Source: Streptomyces thermodiastaticus (lineage in GTDB: Bacteria; Actinomycetota; Actinomycetes; Streptomycetales; Streptomycetaceae). From it: a DNA stretch of 64,000 nt. The stretch is from the NCBI RefSeq assembly GCF_014656135.1, contig NZ_BNBV01000011.1, positions 62,001 to 126,000 on the forward strand. The letters run 5' to 3'. This document shows, in pieces, positions 26,089 to 35,505 of this stretch. The notes under the pieces were generated by a model, which saw nothing but the letters and a program-made list of their open reading frames with translations, was not told where the DNA came from and did no database searches. How positions within the stretch are numbered: position 1 is the stretch's first letter; every line of letters begins with the position of its first letter. A program made the position numbers and the translations under genes.

Positions 26089-28926
26089 TCAGTCCTCCGC
26101 GCGGGCGGCCGCCGCCGTCTTCCTGGCGGCCGTCTTCTTCGCGGTGGTCTTCTTCGCGGTGGTCTTCCTCGCCGTGGTCGTCTTCTTGGCCGCCGTCTTC
26201 TTCGCGGTCGTGGACGCGGTCTTCCTCGCCGTCGTCTTCTTCGCGGCGGCCTTCTTCGCGGTCTTCTTGGCCGGGCCCTTGGCGCGCTTCTCCGCGAGCA
26301 GCTCGAAGGCGCGCTCCGGGGTGATCGCCTCGACGCTGTCGCCGGAGCGCAGGGTCGCGTTGGTCTCGCCGTCGGTGACGTACGGACCGAAGCGCCCGTC
26401 CTTGACCACGACCGGCTTGCCGCTGACCGGGTCCTCGCCCAGCTCCTTCAGCGGCGGCTTGGCCGCGGCCCGGCCGCGTTGCTTGGGCTGGGCGTAGATC
26501 GCCTGCGCCTCTTCCAGCGTGATCGTGAAGATCTGGTCCTCGGACTGCAGCGAGCGCGAGTCCGTCCCCTTCTTCAGGTACGGGCCGTAGCGGCCGTTCT
26601 GCGCGGTGATCTCCTGCCCGTCGGTGTCGGTGCCGACGACACGCGGCAGCGACATCAGCTTCAGGGCGTCGTCGAGGGTCACCGTGTCCAGGGACATCGA
26701 CTTGAACAGCGAGGCCGTGCGCGGCTTGACCGCGTTCTTGCCGGTCTTCGGGGTGCCCTCGGGGAGCACCTCGGTGACGTACGGGCCGAAGCGGCCCTTC
26801 TTGGCGACGATCGTGTGGCCGGTGGCCGGGTCGGTGCCCAGCTCGCGGTCGCCGCTGGGCTCGGCCAGCAGCTTCTCCGCCAGCTCGACGGTCAGCTCGT
26901 CCGGCGCCAGGTCGGCGGGGATGTCGGCGCGCTGGTGCTCCTCGGAGTCCTTCTCGCCGCGCTCGATGTACGGCCCGAAGCGGCCGACGCGCAGCACGAT
27001 GCCGTTGCCCACCGGGAACGACGACACCTCGCGGGCGTCGATCGCGCCCAGGTCGGTCACCAGCTCCTTCAAGCCGCCCAGGTGGTCGCCGTCGCCGTTG
27101 CCGGCCTCGGCGGCGCCACCGGTGGCCGCGCCCTCGCCGAAGTAGAAGCGCTTCAGCCACGGCACGGCCTCGGCCTCGCCGGCCGCGATGCGGTCGAGGT
27201 CGTCCTCCATCCGGGCGGTGAAGTCGTAGTCGACGAGCCGGCCGAAGTGCTTCTCCAGCAGGTTCACCACGGCGAAGGACAGGAAGGACGGCACCAGGGC
27301 CGTGCCCTTCTTGAACACATAGCCGCGGTCGAGGATCGTGCCGATGATCGACGCGTACGTCGACGGGCGGCCGATCTCCCGCTCCTCCAGCTCCTTGACC
27401 AGCGTGGCCTCGGTGTAGCGGGCCGGGGGCTTGGTCGCGTGGCCCTCGGGCGTGATCTCCTCGGCGGTGAGCCGGTCGCCCTCGGCGACCTGCGGCAGCC
27501 GGCGCTCGCGGTCGTCCAGCTCGGCGTTCGGGTCGTCGGCGCCCTCCACGTAGGCCTTCAGGAAGCCGTGGAAGGTGATCGTTTTACCGGAGGCGGTGAA
27601 CTCCACGTCCCGGCCGTCGGCGGTGGTGCCGCCGATCTTCACGGTGACGCTGTTGCCGGTCGCGTCCTTCATCTGGGAGGCGACGGTCCGCTTCCAGATC
27701 AGCTCGTACAGCTTGAACTGGTCGCCGGTCAGGCCGGTCTCGGCGGGCGTGCGGAAGCGGTCGCCCGAGGGACGGATCGCCTCGTGCGCCTCCTGCGCGT
27801 TCTTCACCTTGGCGGCGTACGTCCGGGGCTGCGGCGGCAGGTAGTCGGCGCCGTACAGCTGGGTGACCTGGGCGCGGGCGGCGGCGACCGCCGTGTCGCT
27901 CAGCGTCGTGGAGTCCGTACGCATGTACGTGATGTAGCCGTTCTCGTACAGCTTCTGCGCGATCTGCATGGTCGCCTTCGCGCCGAAGCCGAGCTTGCGG
28001 CTGGCCTCCTGCTGCAGCGTCGTCGTACGGAACGGCGCGTACGGCGAGCGGCGGTAGGGCTTGGACTCCACGGAGCGGACGGTGAAGTCGGTGTGCTCCA
28101 GGGCCTCGGCGAGCGCCCGCGCGTTCGCCTCGTCCAGGTGCAGGGCGTTGTCGCTCTTCAACCGGCCCTGGGCGTCGAAGTCGCGGCCCTGCGCCACCCG
28201 CCGGCCGTCGACCGACTGCAGGCGGGCGACCAGGGAGGACGGGTCGCTGGCGTCGCCGGCCCGGCCGGTGCCGAAGGTGCCCGTCAGGTCCCAGTACTCG
28301 GCGGAGCGGAACGCCATGCGCTCCCGCTCCCGCTCGACGACCAGGCGGGTCGCCACCGACTGGACCCGGCCGGCCGACAGCCGCGGCATGACCTTCTTCC
28401 ACAGCACCGGCGAGACCTCGTAGCCGAAGAGCCGGTCGAGGATGCGGCGGGTCTCCTGGGCGTCGACCAGCTTCTGGTCGAGCTGCCGCGGATTGGCGAC
28501 GGCCGCGCGGATCGCGTCCCGGGTGATCTCGTGGAACACCATCCGCTTGACCGGGATCTTCGGCTTCAGCACCTCCTGCAGGTGCCAGGCGATGGCCTCG
28601 CCCTCGCGGTCCTCGTCGGTGGCGAGGAACAGCTCGTCGGACTCCTTCAGCAGGTCCTTGAGCTTCTTGACCTGGGCCTTCTTGTCGGCGTTGATCACAT
28701 AGATCGGCTGGAAGTCGTGTTCGACGTCCACACCGAGACGGCGGACCTCGCCGGTGTACTTCTCGGGAACCTCCGCGGCGCCGTTGGGAAGGTCACGGAT
28801 GTGCCCGACGCTCGCTTCGACGACGTAGCCAGGGCCGAGGTAGCCCTTGATCGTCTTCGCCTTGGCAGGCGACTCGACGATGACGAGTCGGCGGCCGCCC
28901 TGTGCGGTCTCGCTGGTCGGGGACAA
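26089..28926 (-). CDS. topA: DNA topoisomerase I with Lys/Ala-rich tail
   Basis: Relaxes negative supercoils. A 945-residue type IA enzyme with Toprim motif LVIVESPAKAKTI near the start, acidic DEDREGEAIAWHL, and the active-site tyrosine in NGYITYMRTDSTTL. The C-terminal region lacks zinc fingers and has four repeats of the GRFGPYV type, then about 60 residues of alternating Lys and Ala/Thr. In Streptomyces that tail is known to aid processivity. TTG 28926 is chosen because the family starts at SPTSETAQGGRRLVIVE and a GGAGAG lies ten bases upstream; the open frame to 29490 has no homology. topA expression is supercoiling-controlled in Streptomyces (known, not visible here). Confidence 0.95.
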   Translation of the reverse strand: MSPTSETAQGGRRLVIVESPAKAKTIKGYLGPGYVVEASVGHIRDLPNGAAEVPEKYTGEVRRLGVDVEHDFQPIYVINADKKAQVKKLKDLLKESDELFLATDEDREGEAIAWHLQEVLKPKIPVKRMVFHEITRDAIRAAVANPRQLDQKLVDAQETRRILDRLFGYEVSPVLWKKVMPRLSAGRVQSVATRLVVERERERMAFRSAEYWDLTGTFGTGRAGDASDPSSLVARLQSVDGRRVAQGRDFDAQGRLKSDNALHLDEANARALAEALEHTDFTVRSVESKPYRRSPYAPFRTTTLQQEASRKLGFGAKATMQIAQKLYENGYITYMRTDSTTLSDTAVAAARAQVTQLYGADYLPPQPRTYAAKVKNAQEAHEAIRPSGDRFRTPAETGLTGDQFKLYELIWKRTVASQMKDATGNSVTVKIGGTTADGRDVEFTASGKTITFHGFLKAYVEGADDPNAELDDRERRLPQVAEGDRLTAEEITPEGHATKPPARYTEATLVKELEEREIGRPSTYASIIGTILDRGYVFKKGTALVPSFLSFAVVNLLEKHFGRLVDYDFTARMEDDLDRIAAGEAEAVPWLKRFYFGEGAATGGAAEAGNGDGDHLGGLKELVTDLGAIDAREVSSFPVGNGIVLRVGRFGPYIERGEKDSEEHQRADIPADLAPDELTVELAEKLLAEPSGDRELGTDPATGHTIVAKKGRFGPYVTEVLPEGTPKTGKNAVKPRTASLFKSMSLDTVTLDDALKLMSLPRVVGTDTDGQEITAQNGRYGPYLKKGTDSRSLQSEDQIFTITLEEAQAIYAQPKQRGRAAAKPPLKELGEDPVSGKPVVVKDGRFGPYVTDGETNATLRSGDSVEAITPERAFELLAEKRAKGPAKKTAKKAAAKKTTARKTASTTAKKTAAKKTTTARKTTAKKTTAKKTAARKTAAAARAED

Positions 28927-29662
28927 CTTCGCTCTTCTCTCCGGTCGACGCTGATTCCGCTGGGATCCTCCCCCCAGGCCGTGGCTCCGGGGTCGGGTTC
29001 GTGCTGACGCTGCGGAGTGTGACGGTACATCCCGCCCCCGTGTCAAACGGGAAAAGCCCGCAACGGCCACTCGAACGGTAACCCGACTACAACCCTTCCT
29101 GCCGCCCGGACCGTGCACCCGGCACGTGCCGTCGACACCCACGGTCACCTTCCGGTCACGCAGCGCAAGTGAGGGTGAGGATTCCGGCCGCACGGCCGCA
29201 CACCCGGCTCCGCACGCCCTGAACGCCGCCACGGCCTGCGCGGCGACGGCCGCCGAGGGGAGGACGGGCGCCGGTGGCCGGGCGGGGAGCCGGTGCCGGA
29301 CCGGGTCGCCGTCGGCGCCGGCCGGACCGCCGTGACCAGCGGTGACGACGGTATCGCGGGACCGCCGGGCCGCTTGCGGTACGCGTACCCGTACCGCGCC
29401 GGGCGATCCGGCACCGGTACTCGGCACCCCGGGCGACGGGTGAGCCGACACCGGGGGAACACCACGGTGGCGCCTGTTCATTCCCGTCACTCACGGTGAA
29501 GCACGGCCGACGTAGAAGGACCACGTCGGATGACGGAATCGGCGGTGGCCACGAGGATGATCCGGCCCCGTCGAGCGGGACCGGCGCACCGAGGCCGCCG
29601 GGGCAGGCCGCAGGGACCGGCCGGGCGCACCACGACCGCCCGGCCGGTACCCCGCGGCTGCC
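28927..29662. other. Gene-free region upstream of topA
   Basis: 736 bases between topA and the methyltransferase, both minus. No frame has both a good start and homology; several open frames are GC shadows. A TTGACA hexamer on the minus strand (29046-29041) is a possible topA -35, but no well-spaced -10 follows. A long 5' region for topA is plausible because the gene responds to supercoiling. Confidence 0.5.
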
Positions 29663-31201
29663 TCACTGAGCGGGGTCCGCCGGCTCCAGGAAGCCCTGCT
29701 CCACCAGCAGCCGGATCCGGGCGGGCGTGCGCTCCCGCAGCTGCCCGGGGTCCTCGCCCATGAGCTCGGCGATGGCGTCCAGGATGCGGCCGGCGCTCAG
29801 CGAGCCGTCGCACGCCCCGACGAATCCGGCACCGACGGTGTCCACCGCGGTGGCGCGGCGCATCCCGCGATTCTGGCGCAGCACGACGTGCTCGGGGTCC
29901 TCCGCGCCGGGGAGCCCGACCTGTTCCTGCACGACCTGCGGGGCGAGCCGGAAGTGCGCCGCCAGCAGGGCCGCGTCGTCCAGGCCGCGCAGGTGGTCCA
30001 GGCGCTCGAAGCGGGCACGGACAGTGTCGCCGAGCGGCTGCTCCACGGGATGCGGCCACTCCTCCACGGTGACGGAGGGCGTGGCGGACCCGGTCCTGCG
30101 CAGGGTGATCCAGCCGAAGCCGACGGCCTTCACCTTGCGCGCCTCGAACTCCTCCAGCCAGGCGTCGTACCGCGCCTGGTACCGGGCCGGATCGCCGCGG
30201 TGGTCGCCGGCGTCCCGCAGCCACAGCTCGGCGTACTGCGTGACGTCCTGCACCTCGCGCTGCACGATCCACGCGTCGCAGCCGCGGGGCACCCACGACC
30301 TGAGCCGGTCCTGCCAGTCCTCGCCCTCGACGTGCTCCCAGTTGGCGAGGAACTGCGCGTACCCGCCCTCGTTCAGACGGTCACCCGTCCCTTGGACGAG
30401 CGTGCGGCACAGATCGTCCCCCGCCATGCCGCCGTCCCGGTAGGTCAGCCGGGCACCCGGGGAGATCACGAACGGCGGGTTGGACACGATCAGGTCGAAC
30501 GTCTCGCCGTCCCGGACCGGTTCGTACAGCGAGCCCTGGCGCAGGTCGGCGGCCGGGGCGCCGGACAGGGCGAGCGTGAGCGCGGTGATGTGCAGCGCCC
30601 GCGGGTTGACGTCGGTGGCGGTCACCCGGGTGGCGTGCCGGCCGGCGTGCAGGGCCTGGATGCCGGAGCCGGTGCCGAGGTCGAGCGCGGTGCGGACGGG
30701 CGTACGGACCGTGATGCCGGCCAGCGTGGTGGACGCCCCGCCCACGCCGAGCACCACGTCCCTCGCACGGCTGGCGATGCCTCCCGCACCGCCGACCGCG
30801 CAGCCCAGGTCGGAGACGACGAACCAGTCCTCGCCGTCCGGGCCGCCGTAGGGGCGGACGTCCACCGTCGCGGCGAGCTGGTCCTCGCCGGCCGGCACCA
30901 GCCAGCCCGCCTGCAGACAGTCCTCGACGGGCAGCACCCCGGCCGCGGCCGCCCGCGGCACCGGCTGCTGCAGCAGGAACAGGCGGACGAGCAGCTCCAG
31001 CGGTGTGTCCCCGCGGGTGGCGCGCAGCGCGGGCACGGTCTCGCTGCGGGCGAGCGCCGCGTACGCGGGCGCGCCGAGCAGGTCGAGCAGCCCGTCGGCG
31101 GTGAAGGAGGCGCCGAGCAGGGCGTCCCGCAGCCGGGCGGCCACATCGGGGCGGTCGGCCGCGGGAAGGACGGACGGTACGGACACAGAGGAGTCACTCA
31201 C
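29663..31201 (-). CDS. Class I SAM-dependent methyltransferase (DUF7059/DUF7782 type)
   Basis: A 512-residue cytoplasmic protein in three parts: an N-terminal helical domain (about 1-130), a Rossmann methyltransferase with SAM motif TALDLGTGSGIQALH (about 173) and catalytic SNPPFVISPG (about 243), and a C-terminal helical domain ending FLEPADPAQ. The NPPF motif groups it with N-directed enzymes such as RsmC, HemK/PrmC and adenine methyltransferases, so rRNA, tRNA or protein glutamine is a likely target; the substrate is not readable. It is conserved beside topA and hppA in Streptomyces, as recalled. No ribosome site stronger than GTGAGT was noted before the ATG. Confidence 0.88.
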   Translation of the reverse strand: MSDSSVSVPSVLPAADRPDVAARLRDALLGASFTADGLLDLLGAPAYAALARSETVPALRATRGDTPLELLVRLFLLQQPVPRAAAAGVLPVEDCLQAGWLVPAGEDQLAATVDVRPYGGPDGEDWFVVSDLGCAVGGAGGIASRARDVVLGVGGASTTLAGITVRTPVRTALDLGTGSGIQALHAGRHATRVTATDVNPRALHITALTLALSGAPAADLRQGSLYEPVRDGETFDLIVSNPPFVISPGARLTYRDGGMAGDDLCRTLVQGTGDRLNEGGYAQFLANWEHVEGEDWQDRLRSWVPRGCDAWIVQREVQDVTQYAELWLRDAGDHRGDPARYQARYDAWLEEFEARKVKAVGFGWITLRRTGSATPSVTVEEWPHPVEQPLGDTVRARFERLDHLRGLDDAALLAAHFRLAPQVVQEQVGLPGAEDPEHVVLRQNRGMRRATAVDTVGAGFVGACDGSLSAGRILDAIAELMGEDPGQLRERTPARIRLLVEQGFLEPADPAQ

Positions 31202-31306
31202 GACCCCATTGTGTCGGCTCCCGCCGGCATCGCACGCGAGCGCGGTCGGTGCCGTCGGCGCGGTCGGTGCCGTCGGCGCGCTCGCCGGCGAACGGGCGGG
31301 CGGCGC

Positions 31307-31903
31307 TCAGCCGGCCGCCGGCGAGGAGGGGGCGGCGGACGCCGAGGCGGAGGCGGAGCGGCAGCTGGGCTGTCTGGCCATCGCCTGGCCGACCTCGCCC
31401 TCCTCGAGGGTCTTCAGGGCGTCGTTGCCGGTCTTGCTCAGCTTCTTCAGCTCGGCGGCGATGCCGTTCAGGCCGTCGGCGAACTTCGCCTGGTCCTTGG
31501 TGTCGAGCTTGTCCATCTGCTGCTTGAGCGAGGCGTAGGACGTTCCCAGCGCGTCGAGTTCCTTGACCGCGTCCTGCTGCTTCTTCTGCCCCTCGTCCAC
31601 CTTCGGCGCGCCCGCCTTGCTGACGGCGGCGCTGATGGCCGCGTAGGCGTCGGCCATGTCCTGGAAGGCCTGCGAGTCGGTCTTCTGCACGTCGGCCGGG
31701 GAGCTGTTGTCGCTCGTCACCTTCTGGATCGCGGCGTTGGCGGCCGCGATCTTCTGCGTCTGCGGTCGCACGCCCTCGCAGACCTGCTTGACCCAGGCGT
31801 CCAGCGCCTCGTTCTTGTCGTCGGCGCCGGCGCCGGTGCACCCCGTCAGTGCCAGAACCAGTACCGCACCGCCGGACAGTGCGGCCGCGAGCTTCTTGTT
31901 CAC
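31307..31903 (-). CDS. Small secreted lipoprotein with coiled-coil character
   Basis: A 198-residue protein. The signal peptide VNKKLAAALSGGAVLVLALTGC ends in a lipobox. The mature part is almost entirely helical with heptad-like runs (KKLSKTGNDALKTLEEGEVG) and ends in a Ser/Ala-rich tail. Cys residues near both ends (VKQVCEGV, QPSCRS) could pair. No enzyme motif is recognised; it may be a structural or sensor lipoprotein on the outer membrane face. GTG 31903 is supported by AAGGGA nine bases upstream; ATG 31921 would add six residues. It lies between the methyltransferase and hppA, all on minus. Confidence 0.75.
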   Translation of the reverse strand: MNKKLAAALSGGAVLVLALTGCTGAGADDKNEALDAWVKQVCEGVRPQTQKIAAANAAIQKVTSDNSSPADVQKTDSQAFQDMADAYAAISAAVSKAGAPKVDEGQKKQQDAVKELDALGTSYASLKQQMDKLDTKDQAKFADGLNGIAAELKKLSKTGNDALKTLEEGEVGQAMARQPSCRSASASASAAPSSPAAG

Positions 31904-32165
31904 CGGTTTGGTCCCTTCCATGGCTCTCGGCCCCGGAACATACACGGCGTGGAGGCGGCAACCCGGCCTGATCGCCCCGTGCATCCCGTCTTGCAGCCAT
32001 TTGCACCAAGCGAGAGAAGGCTCACGGAACCGCCGCCCTCGGGTGCGCGTACGGCGGACGGGACCGCGGACGGCGAACGGGCGGGTGGCGCGTCATCCGC
32101 ACCGCCCGCCCGTTCGCCGGACCTTCGCACCGGGACACGGCCGACAGGACCTGCCGGCCGGACGG

Positions 32166-34574
32166 CTACGACACCACCGCCGGGTCGGCCGACTCCGACA
32201 CCCGCTCGGTCCCGCCTTCCTCGCCCACGGAGATCCCGCGCCGCTTGGACAGCCAGACCGTGCCGACGATGACGGCCAGCGCCACGATCGCGATGAGGAT
32301 CCGCACGCCGAGGCTCTTGTCCTGGCCGTAGCTGAACTTGATGACCGCGGGCGCGATGAGCAGGGACACCAGGTTCATCACCTTCAGCAGCGGGTTGATG
32401 GCCGGGCCCGCGGTGTCCTTGAACGGGTCGCCCACGGTGTCGCCGATGACCGTGGCGGCGTGGGCCTCGCTGCCCTTGCCGCCGTGATGGCCGTCCTCGA
32501 CGAGCTTCTTGGCGTTGTCCCAGGCGCCGCCGGAGTTGGCGAGGAACACCGCCATGAGGGTGCCCGCGCCGATCGCGCCCGCCAGGTAGGCGCCGAGCGC
32601 GCCGACGCCGAGGGTGAACCCGATGAAGATCGGCGCCATCACGGCCAGCAGTCCCGGCGTGGCCAGTTCGCGCAGCGCGTCCTTGGTGCAGATGTCGACG
32701 ACCTTGCCGTACTCCGGCTTCTGGCTGTAGTCCATGATCCCGGGCTTCTCCCGGAACTGCCGCCGCACCTCGAACACCACCGAGCCGGCCGACCGCGACA
32801 CGGCGTTGATGGCCAGTCCGGAGAACAGGAAGACCACCGCGGCGCCCGCGACCAGGCCGACGAGGTTGCTGGGCTGCGAGATGTCCAGGGACAGGCTCAG
32901 CGGCGCTCCCGGCCCGGTGAGCCTCTCCCCGACGTCCTGGACGCTGGTGGTGATCACGTCACGGTAGGAGCCGAACAGCGCCGAGGCCGCCAGGACCGCG
33001 GTGGCGATGGCGATGCCCTTGGTGATGGCCTTGGTGGTGTTGCCGACCGCGTCGAGGTTGGTGAGCACCTGCGCACCCGCCCCCTGGACGTCGCCGGACA
33101 TCTCCGCGATGCCCTGGGCGTTGTCGGAGACCGGGCCGAAGGTGTCCATGGCGACGATCACCCCGACCGTGGTGAGCAGACCGGTGCCGGCCAGGGCCAC
33201 CGCGAACAGCGCCAGCATGATCGAGGTACCGCCGAGCAGGAACGCCCCGTAGACGCCGAGCCCGATGAGCAGGGCCGTGTAGACGGCCGACTCCAGGCCG
33301 ACGGAGATGCCGGCGAGGACGACCGTGGCCGGGCCGGTCAGCGAGGTCTTGCCGATGTCCCGCACCGGGCGCCGGCTGGTCTCGGTGAAGTAGCCGGTCA
33401 GCTGCTGGATCACCGCGGCGAGCAGGATGCCGACAGCCACCGAGACCAGGGCGAGAATGCGCGGGTCGCCGTCCTTGCCGCGGATCGTGGCGTCGGTGAC
33501 GCCGGCGAGGTCGGCGTAGGACGAGGGCAGGTAGGTGTAGACGGCCGCCGCGACCAGGGCGAGGGAGATCACCGCGGAGATGAAGAATCCGCGGTTGATC
33601 GCGGTCATGCCGCTGCGGTCGGAGCGGCGCGGAGCCACCGCGAAGATGCCGATCATCGCGGTGATCACGCCGATCGCGGGGACCAGCAGCGGGAAGGCGA
33701 GACCGTCGTTGCCGAACGCCGCCCGGCCGAGGATGAGCGCGGCGACGAGCGTGACGGCGTACGACTCGAACAGGTCGGCCGCCATGCCCGCGCAGTCGCC
33801 GACGTTGTCGCCCACGTTGTCGGCGATGGTCGCGGCATTGCGCGGATCGTCCTCCGGAATGCCCTGCTCGACCTTGCCGACCAGGTCGGCGCCGACGTCG
33901 GCGGCTTTGGTGAAGATGCCGCCGCCCACACGCATGAACATCGCGATCAGCGCGGCGCCCAGGCCGAAGCCCTCCAGCACCTTCGGCGCGTCGGCCGCGT
34001 ACACCAGCACCACGCAGGAGGCGCCCAGCAGGCCGAGCCCCACCGTGAACATGCCGACGACGCCGCCCGTACGGAAAGCGATCTTCATGGCTTTGTGCGA
34101 GACAGCGGTGAGATCCTTTTCCGGCTCACCCGCTGCCGGAGTCGCCTCCCGGGCGGCCGCGGCGACCCGCACATTGCTGCGTACGGCGAGCCACATGCCG
34201 ATATAACCGGTGGCCGCCGAGAACGCCGCACCGATCAGGAAGAACACCGACCGTCCGACGCGCTGATTCCAGTCGTCCGCGGGAAGCAGCATGAGCAGGA
34301 AGAACACCACGACGGCGAATACGCCGACGGTGCGCAGCTGCCGGCCCAGATAGGCCTTCGCACCTTCCTGGACCGCTTCCGCGATCCGTTTCATGCTGTC
34401 GGTGCCCTCGCCCGCCGCGAGCACCTGGCGCACCAGGACACCCGCGACCACGAGCGCCACCACCGCGACGGCCGCGATCACAGCAACGATGATCCGATTG
34501 TCGTGGGTCAGCACCGCGGCTGCGAAAGGCGTGGAGTGGCCCAACTGAAGAGGGGGAGTAGAAAGCCCCGCCAT
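32166..34574 (-). CDS. hppA: Proton-pumping membrane pyrophosphatase, K+-independent type
   Basis: Couples pyrophosphate hydrolysis to proton export across the cytoplasmic membrane. An 802-residue protein with about 16 hydrophobic helices and the signature motifs DVGADLVGKVE (about 225), DNVGDNVGDCAGMAADLFE, and GDTVGDPFKDTAGPAINPL near the end. In GNTTKAITKG (about 510) the lysine marks the potassium-independent subfamily, where potassium-dependent enzymes have alanine. ATG 34574 has a strong AGGAGGA site. The upstream DNA is relatively AT-rich and carries two palindromes at 34726-34784. The cell also has soluble Ppa, so the pump probably conserves energy at low growth rate (inference). Confidence 0.95.
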   Translation of the reverse strand: MAGLSTPPLQLGHSTPFAAAVLTHDNRIIVAVIAAVAVVALVVAGVLVRQVLAAGEGTDSMKRIAEAVQEGAKAYLGRQLRTVGVFAVVVFFLLMLLPADDWNQRVGRSVFFLIGAAFSAATGYIGMWLAVRSNVRVAAAAREATPAAGEPEKDLTAVSHKAMKIAFRTGGVVGMFTVGLGLLGASCVVLVYAADAPKVLEGFGLGAALIAMFMRVGGGIFTKAADVGADLVGKVEQGIPEDDPRNAATIADNVGDNVGDCAGMAADLFESYAVTLVAALILGRAAFGNDGLAFPLLVPAIGVITAMIGIFAVAPRRSDRSGMTAINRGFFISAVISLALVAAAVYTYLPSSYADLAGVTDATIRGKDGDPRILALVSVAVGILLAAVIQQLTGYFTETSRRPVRDIGKTSLTGPATVVLAGISVGLESAVYTALLIGLGVYGAFLLGGTSIMLALFAVALAGTGLLTTVGVIVAMDTFGPVSDNAQGIAEMSGDVQGAGAQVLTNLDAVGNTTKAITKGIAIATAVLAASALFGSYRDVITTSVQDVGERLTGPGAPLSLSLDISQPSNLVGLVAGAAVVFLFSGLAINAVSRSAGSVVFEVRRQFREKPGIMDYSQKPEYGKVVDICTKDALRELATPGLLAVMAPIFIGFTLGVGALGAYLAGAIGAGTLMAVFLANSGGAWDNAKKLVEDGHHGGKGSEAHAATVIGDTVGDPFKDTAGPAINPLLKVMNLVSLLIAPAVIKFSYGQDKSLGVRILIAIVALAVIVGTVWLSKRRGISVGEEGGTERVSESADPAVVS

Positions 34575-34725
34575 TCGTCCTCCTTGACGCTTGGGCTGAG
34601 CTCAAGATGTGGACGGATTGTAGGGAGCAAAACAGGAAGCAGACAGTGTGCGGTAAAGAGAATCAGCCGCCACACGCTTCTCAGCAAATGATCGCCGAGC
34701 CGGTACGCAACCCGAAAGAAGTAAT

Positions 34726-34744
34726 GGGTCAAATCCATTGACCC
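34726..34744. promoter_or_regulatory. Palindrome in hppA upstream region
   Basis: GGGTCAA-ATCCA-TTGACCC, perfect 7-base arms with a 5-base centre, 152-170 bases before the hppA start. Arm length and spacing suit a dimeric regulator. Confidence 0.45.
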
Positions 34745-34766
34745 TTGAGTATCATCCGTTTATTGA

Positions 34767-34784
34767 TCGTGAATGCATTCACGA
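34767..34784. promoter_or_regulatory. 18-base perfect palindrome upstream of hppA
   Basis: TCGTGAATGCATTCACGA, self-complementary without a gap, in AT-richer DNA 193-210 bases upstream of hppA. It is a candidate operator; no known factor is assigned. Confidence 0.45.
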
Positions 34785-35117
34785 CATCGGGCATGACGAC
34801 GGTAACACCGTCACCGCAATGGCGCATATCGCGGCCGCATCGCACGGCCGTCCGTGTGACCTGCGCATTCGGCCATCTGCGTGATCAATGCCAGGTGCGT
34901 GCGCTGATCAGCGGTCAGGGCGGCACGGCGGCGCGATGCGGTCGGGCGTGGGCGGCAGGCGTGGTCGGGCTGTGCGGTCGGGCGTGGGCGGCACGGCGTG
35001 AGCGGGTTGTGCGGCCGGAGCCGGGCGTGGGGGGAGCGGGGAGTGTGAGCCGGTCCACGGGGAGGTGCGGGGGTCCTGGGCGGTGCGATCCCGTGGGGCG
35101 GTGCGGTGCGGTCGGGC

Positions 35118-35391
35118 GCGGGGGTACGGGGCGGTGTGCTCCTCCGTGGGAGGCGCAGGGGTACGGGGCGGTGCGGTCCTCCGTGGGAGGCGCGGGGGTA
35201 CGGGGCGGTGTGATCCTCCGTGGGAGGCGCGGGGGTACGGGGCGGTGCGGTCCTCCAGCGGTGCGGTCCTCCATGGGAGGCGCGGGGGTACGGCGCGATG
35301 CGGTCGTCCATGGGAAGCGCGGGGGTACGGGGCGGTGCGGTCCTCCGTGGAAGGCGCTGGGTACGGGGCGGTGCGGTCGTCAGTGGGAGGC
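35118..35391. repeat. 37-base tandem minisatellite (about 7 units)
   Basis: Successive units are marked by GGGGTACGGGGCGGTG; the TAC falls at 35125, 35162, 35199, 35236, 35289, 35326 and 35362. Steps are 37 bases except for one of 53 (a 16-base internal duplication) and one of 36. Each unit carries CCTCC-GTG-GGAGG or a close variant, a 5-bp stem with a 3-base loop. The 37-base period breaks the reading frame at every unit, so it is non-coding. Contiguous units without spacers exclude a CRISPR array. Confidence 0.9.
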
Positions 35392-35443
35392 GTGGTGCGG
35401 TCGCCCATGTGCGGGCGCGGCGCCGTAGCCCGCGGACACAGGT

Positions 35444-35475
35444 CGAGGGCCCCGCCGTGACGGACGGGGCCCTCG
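35444..35475. terminator. Strong terminator hairpin after the anti-sigma gene
   Basis: CGAGGGCCCCG (35444-35454) and CGGGGCCCTCG (35465-35475), an 11-bp perfect stem with a 10-base loop, 30 bases beyond the stop of the minus-strand anti-sigma gene. It ends the bldG operon transcript. Confidence 0.75.
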
Positions 35476-35505
35476 GACGTGCTCTGCGGCGGCCGGACCG
35501 GCGGC

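Larger units (their letters stand above)
34575..35505. other. Gene-free region between hppA and the bldG operon
   Basis: 931 bases without a supported gene. From left to right: the hppA leader, unusually AT-rich for this genome (to about 34870); two palindromes (34726-34744 and 34767-34784); a 21-base sequence present twice 36 bases apart (from 34937 and 34973); a 37-base minisatellite (35118-35391); and a strong hairpin (35444-35475). Open frames here are proline- or glycine-rich shadows of the repeats. Confidence 0.7.

Noticed and set aside
22720..29007. Very long plus-strand open frames opposite tmk and topA (up to 1553 codons)
   Set aside because: They are antisense shadows of GC-rich genes with clear domain matches on minus; their translations have no recognisable motif.
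28927..29490. N-terminal extension of topA in frame to 29490
   Set aside because: The extra 188 residues are Arg/Pro/Gly-rich with no homology; TopA starts just before the Toprim motif at TTG 28926.
35118..35391. Possible CRISPR array
   Set aside because: Units are contiguous and similar along their full length; there are no unique spacers and no cas genes in the window.
34811..35428. Pro/Arg-rich (minus) and Gly-rich (plus) open frames of 110-230 codons over the 37-base repeats
   Set aside because: The 37-base period shifts the frame each unit, no ribosome site is present, and all frames stay open only because of high G+C. They are repeat shadows.
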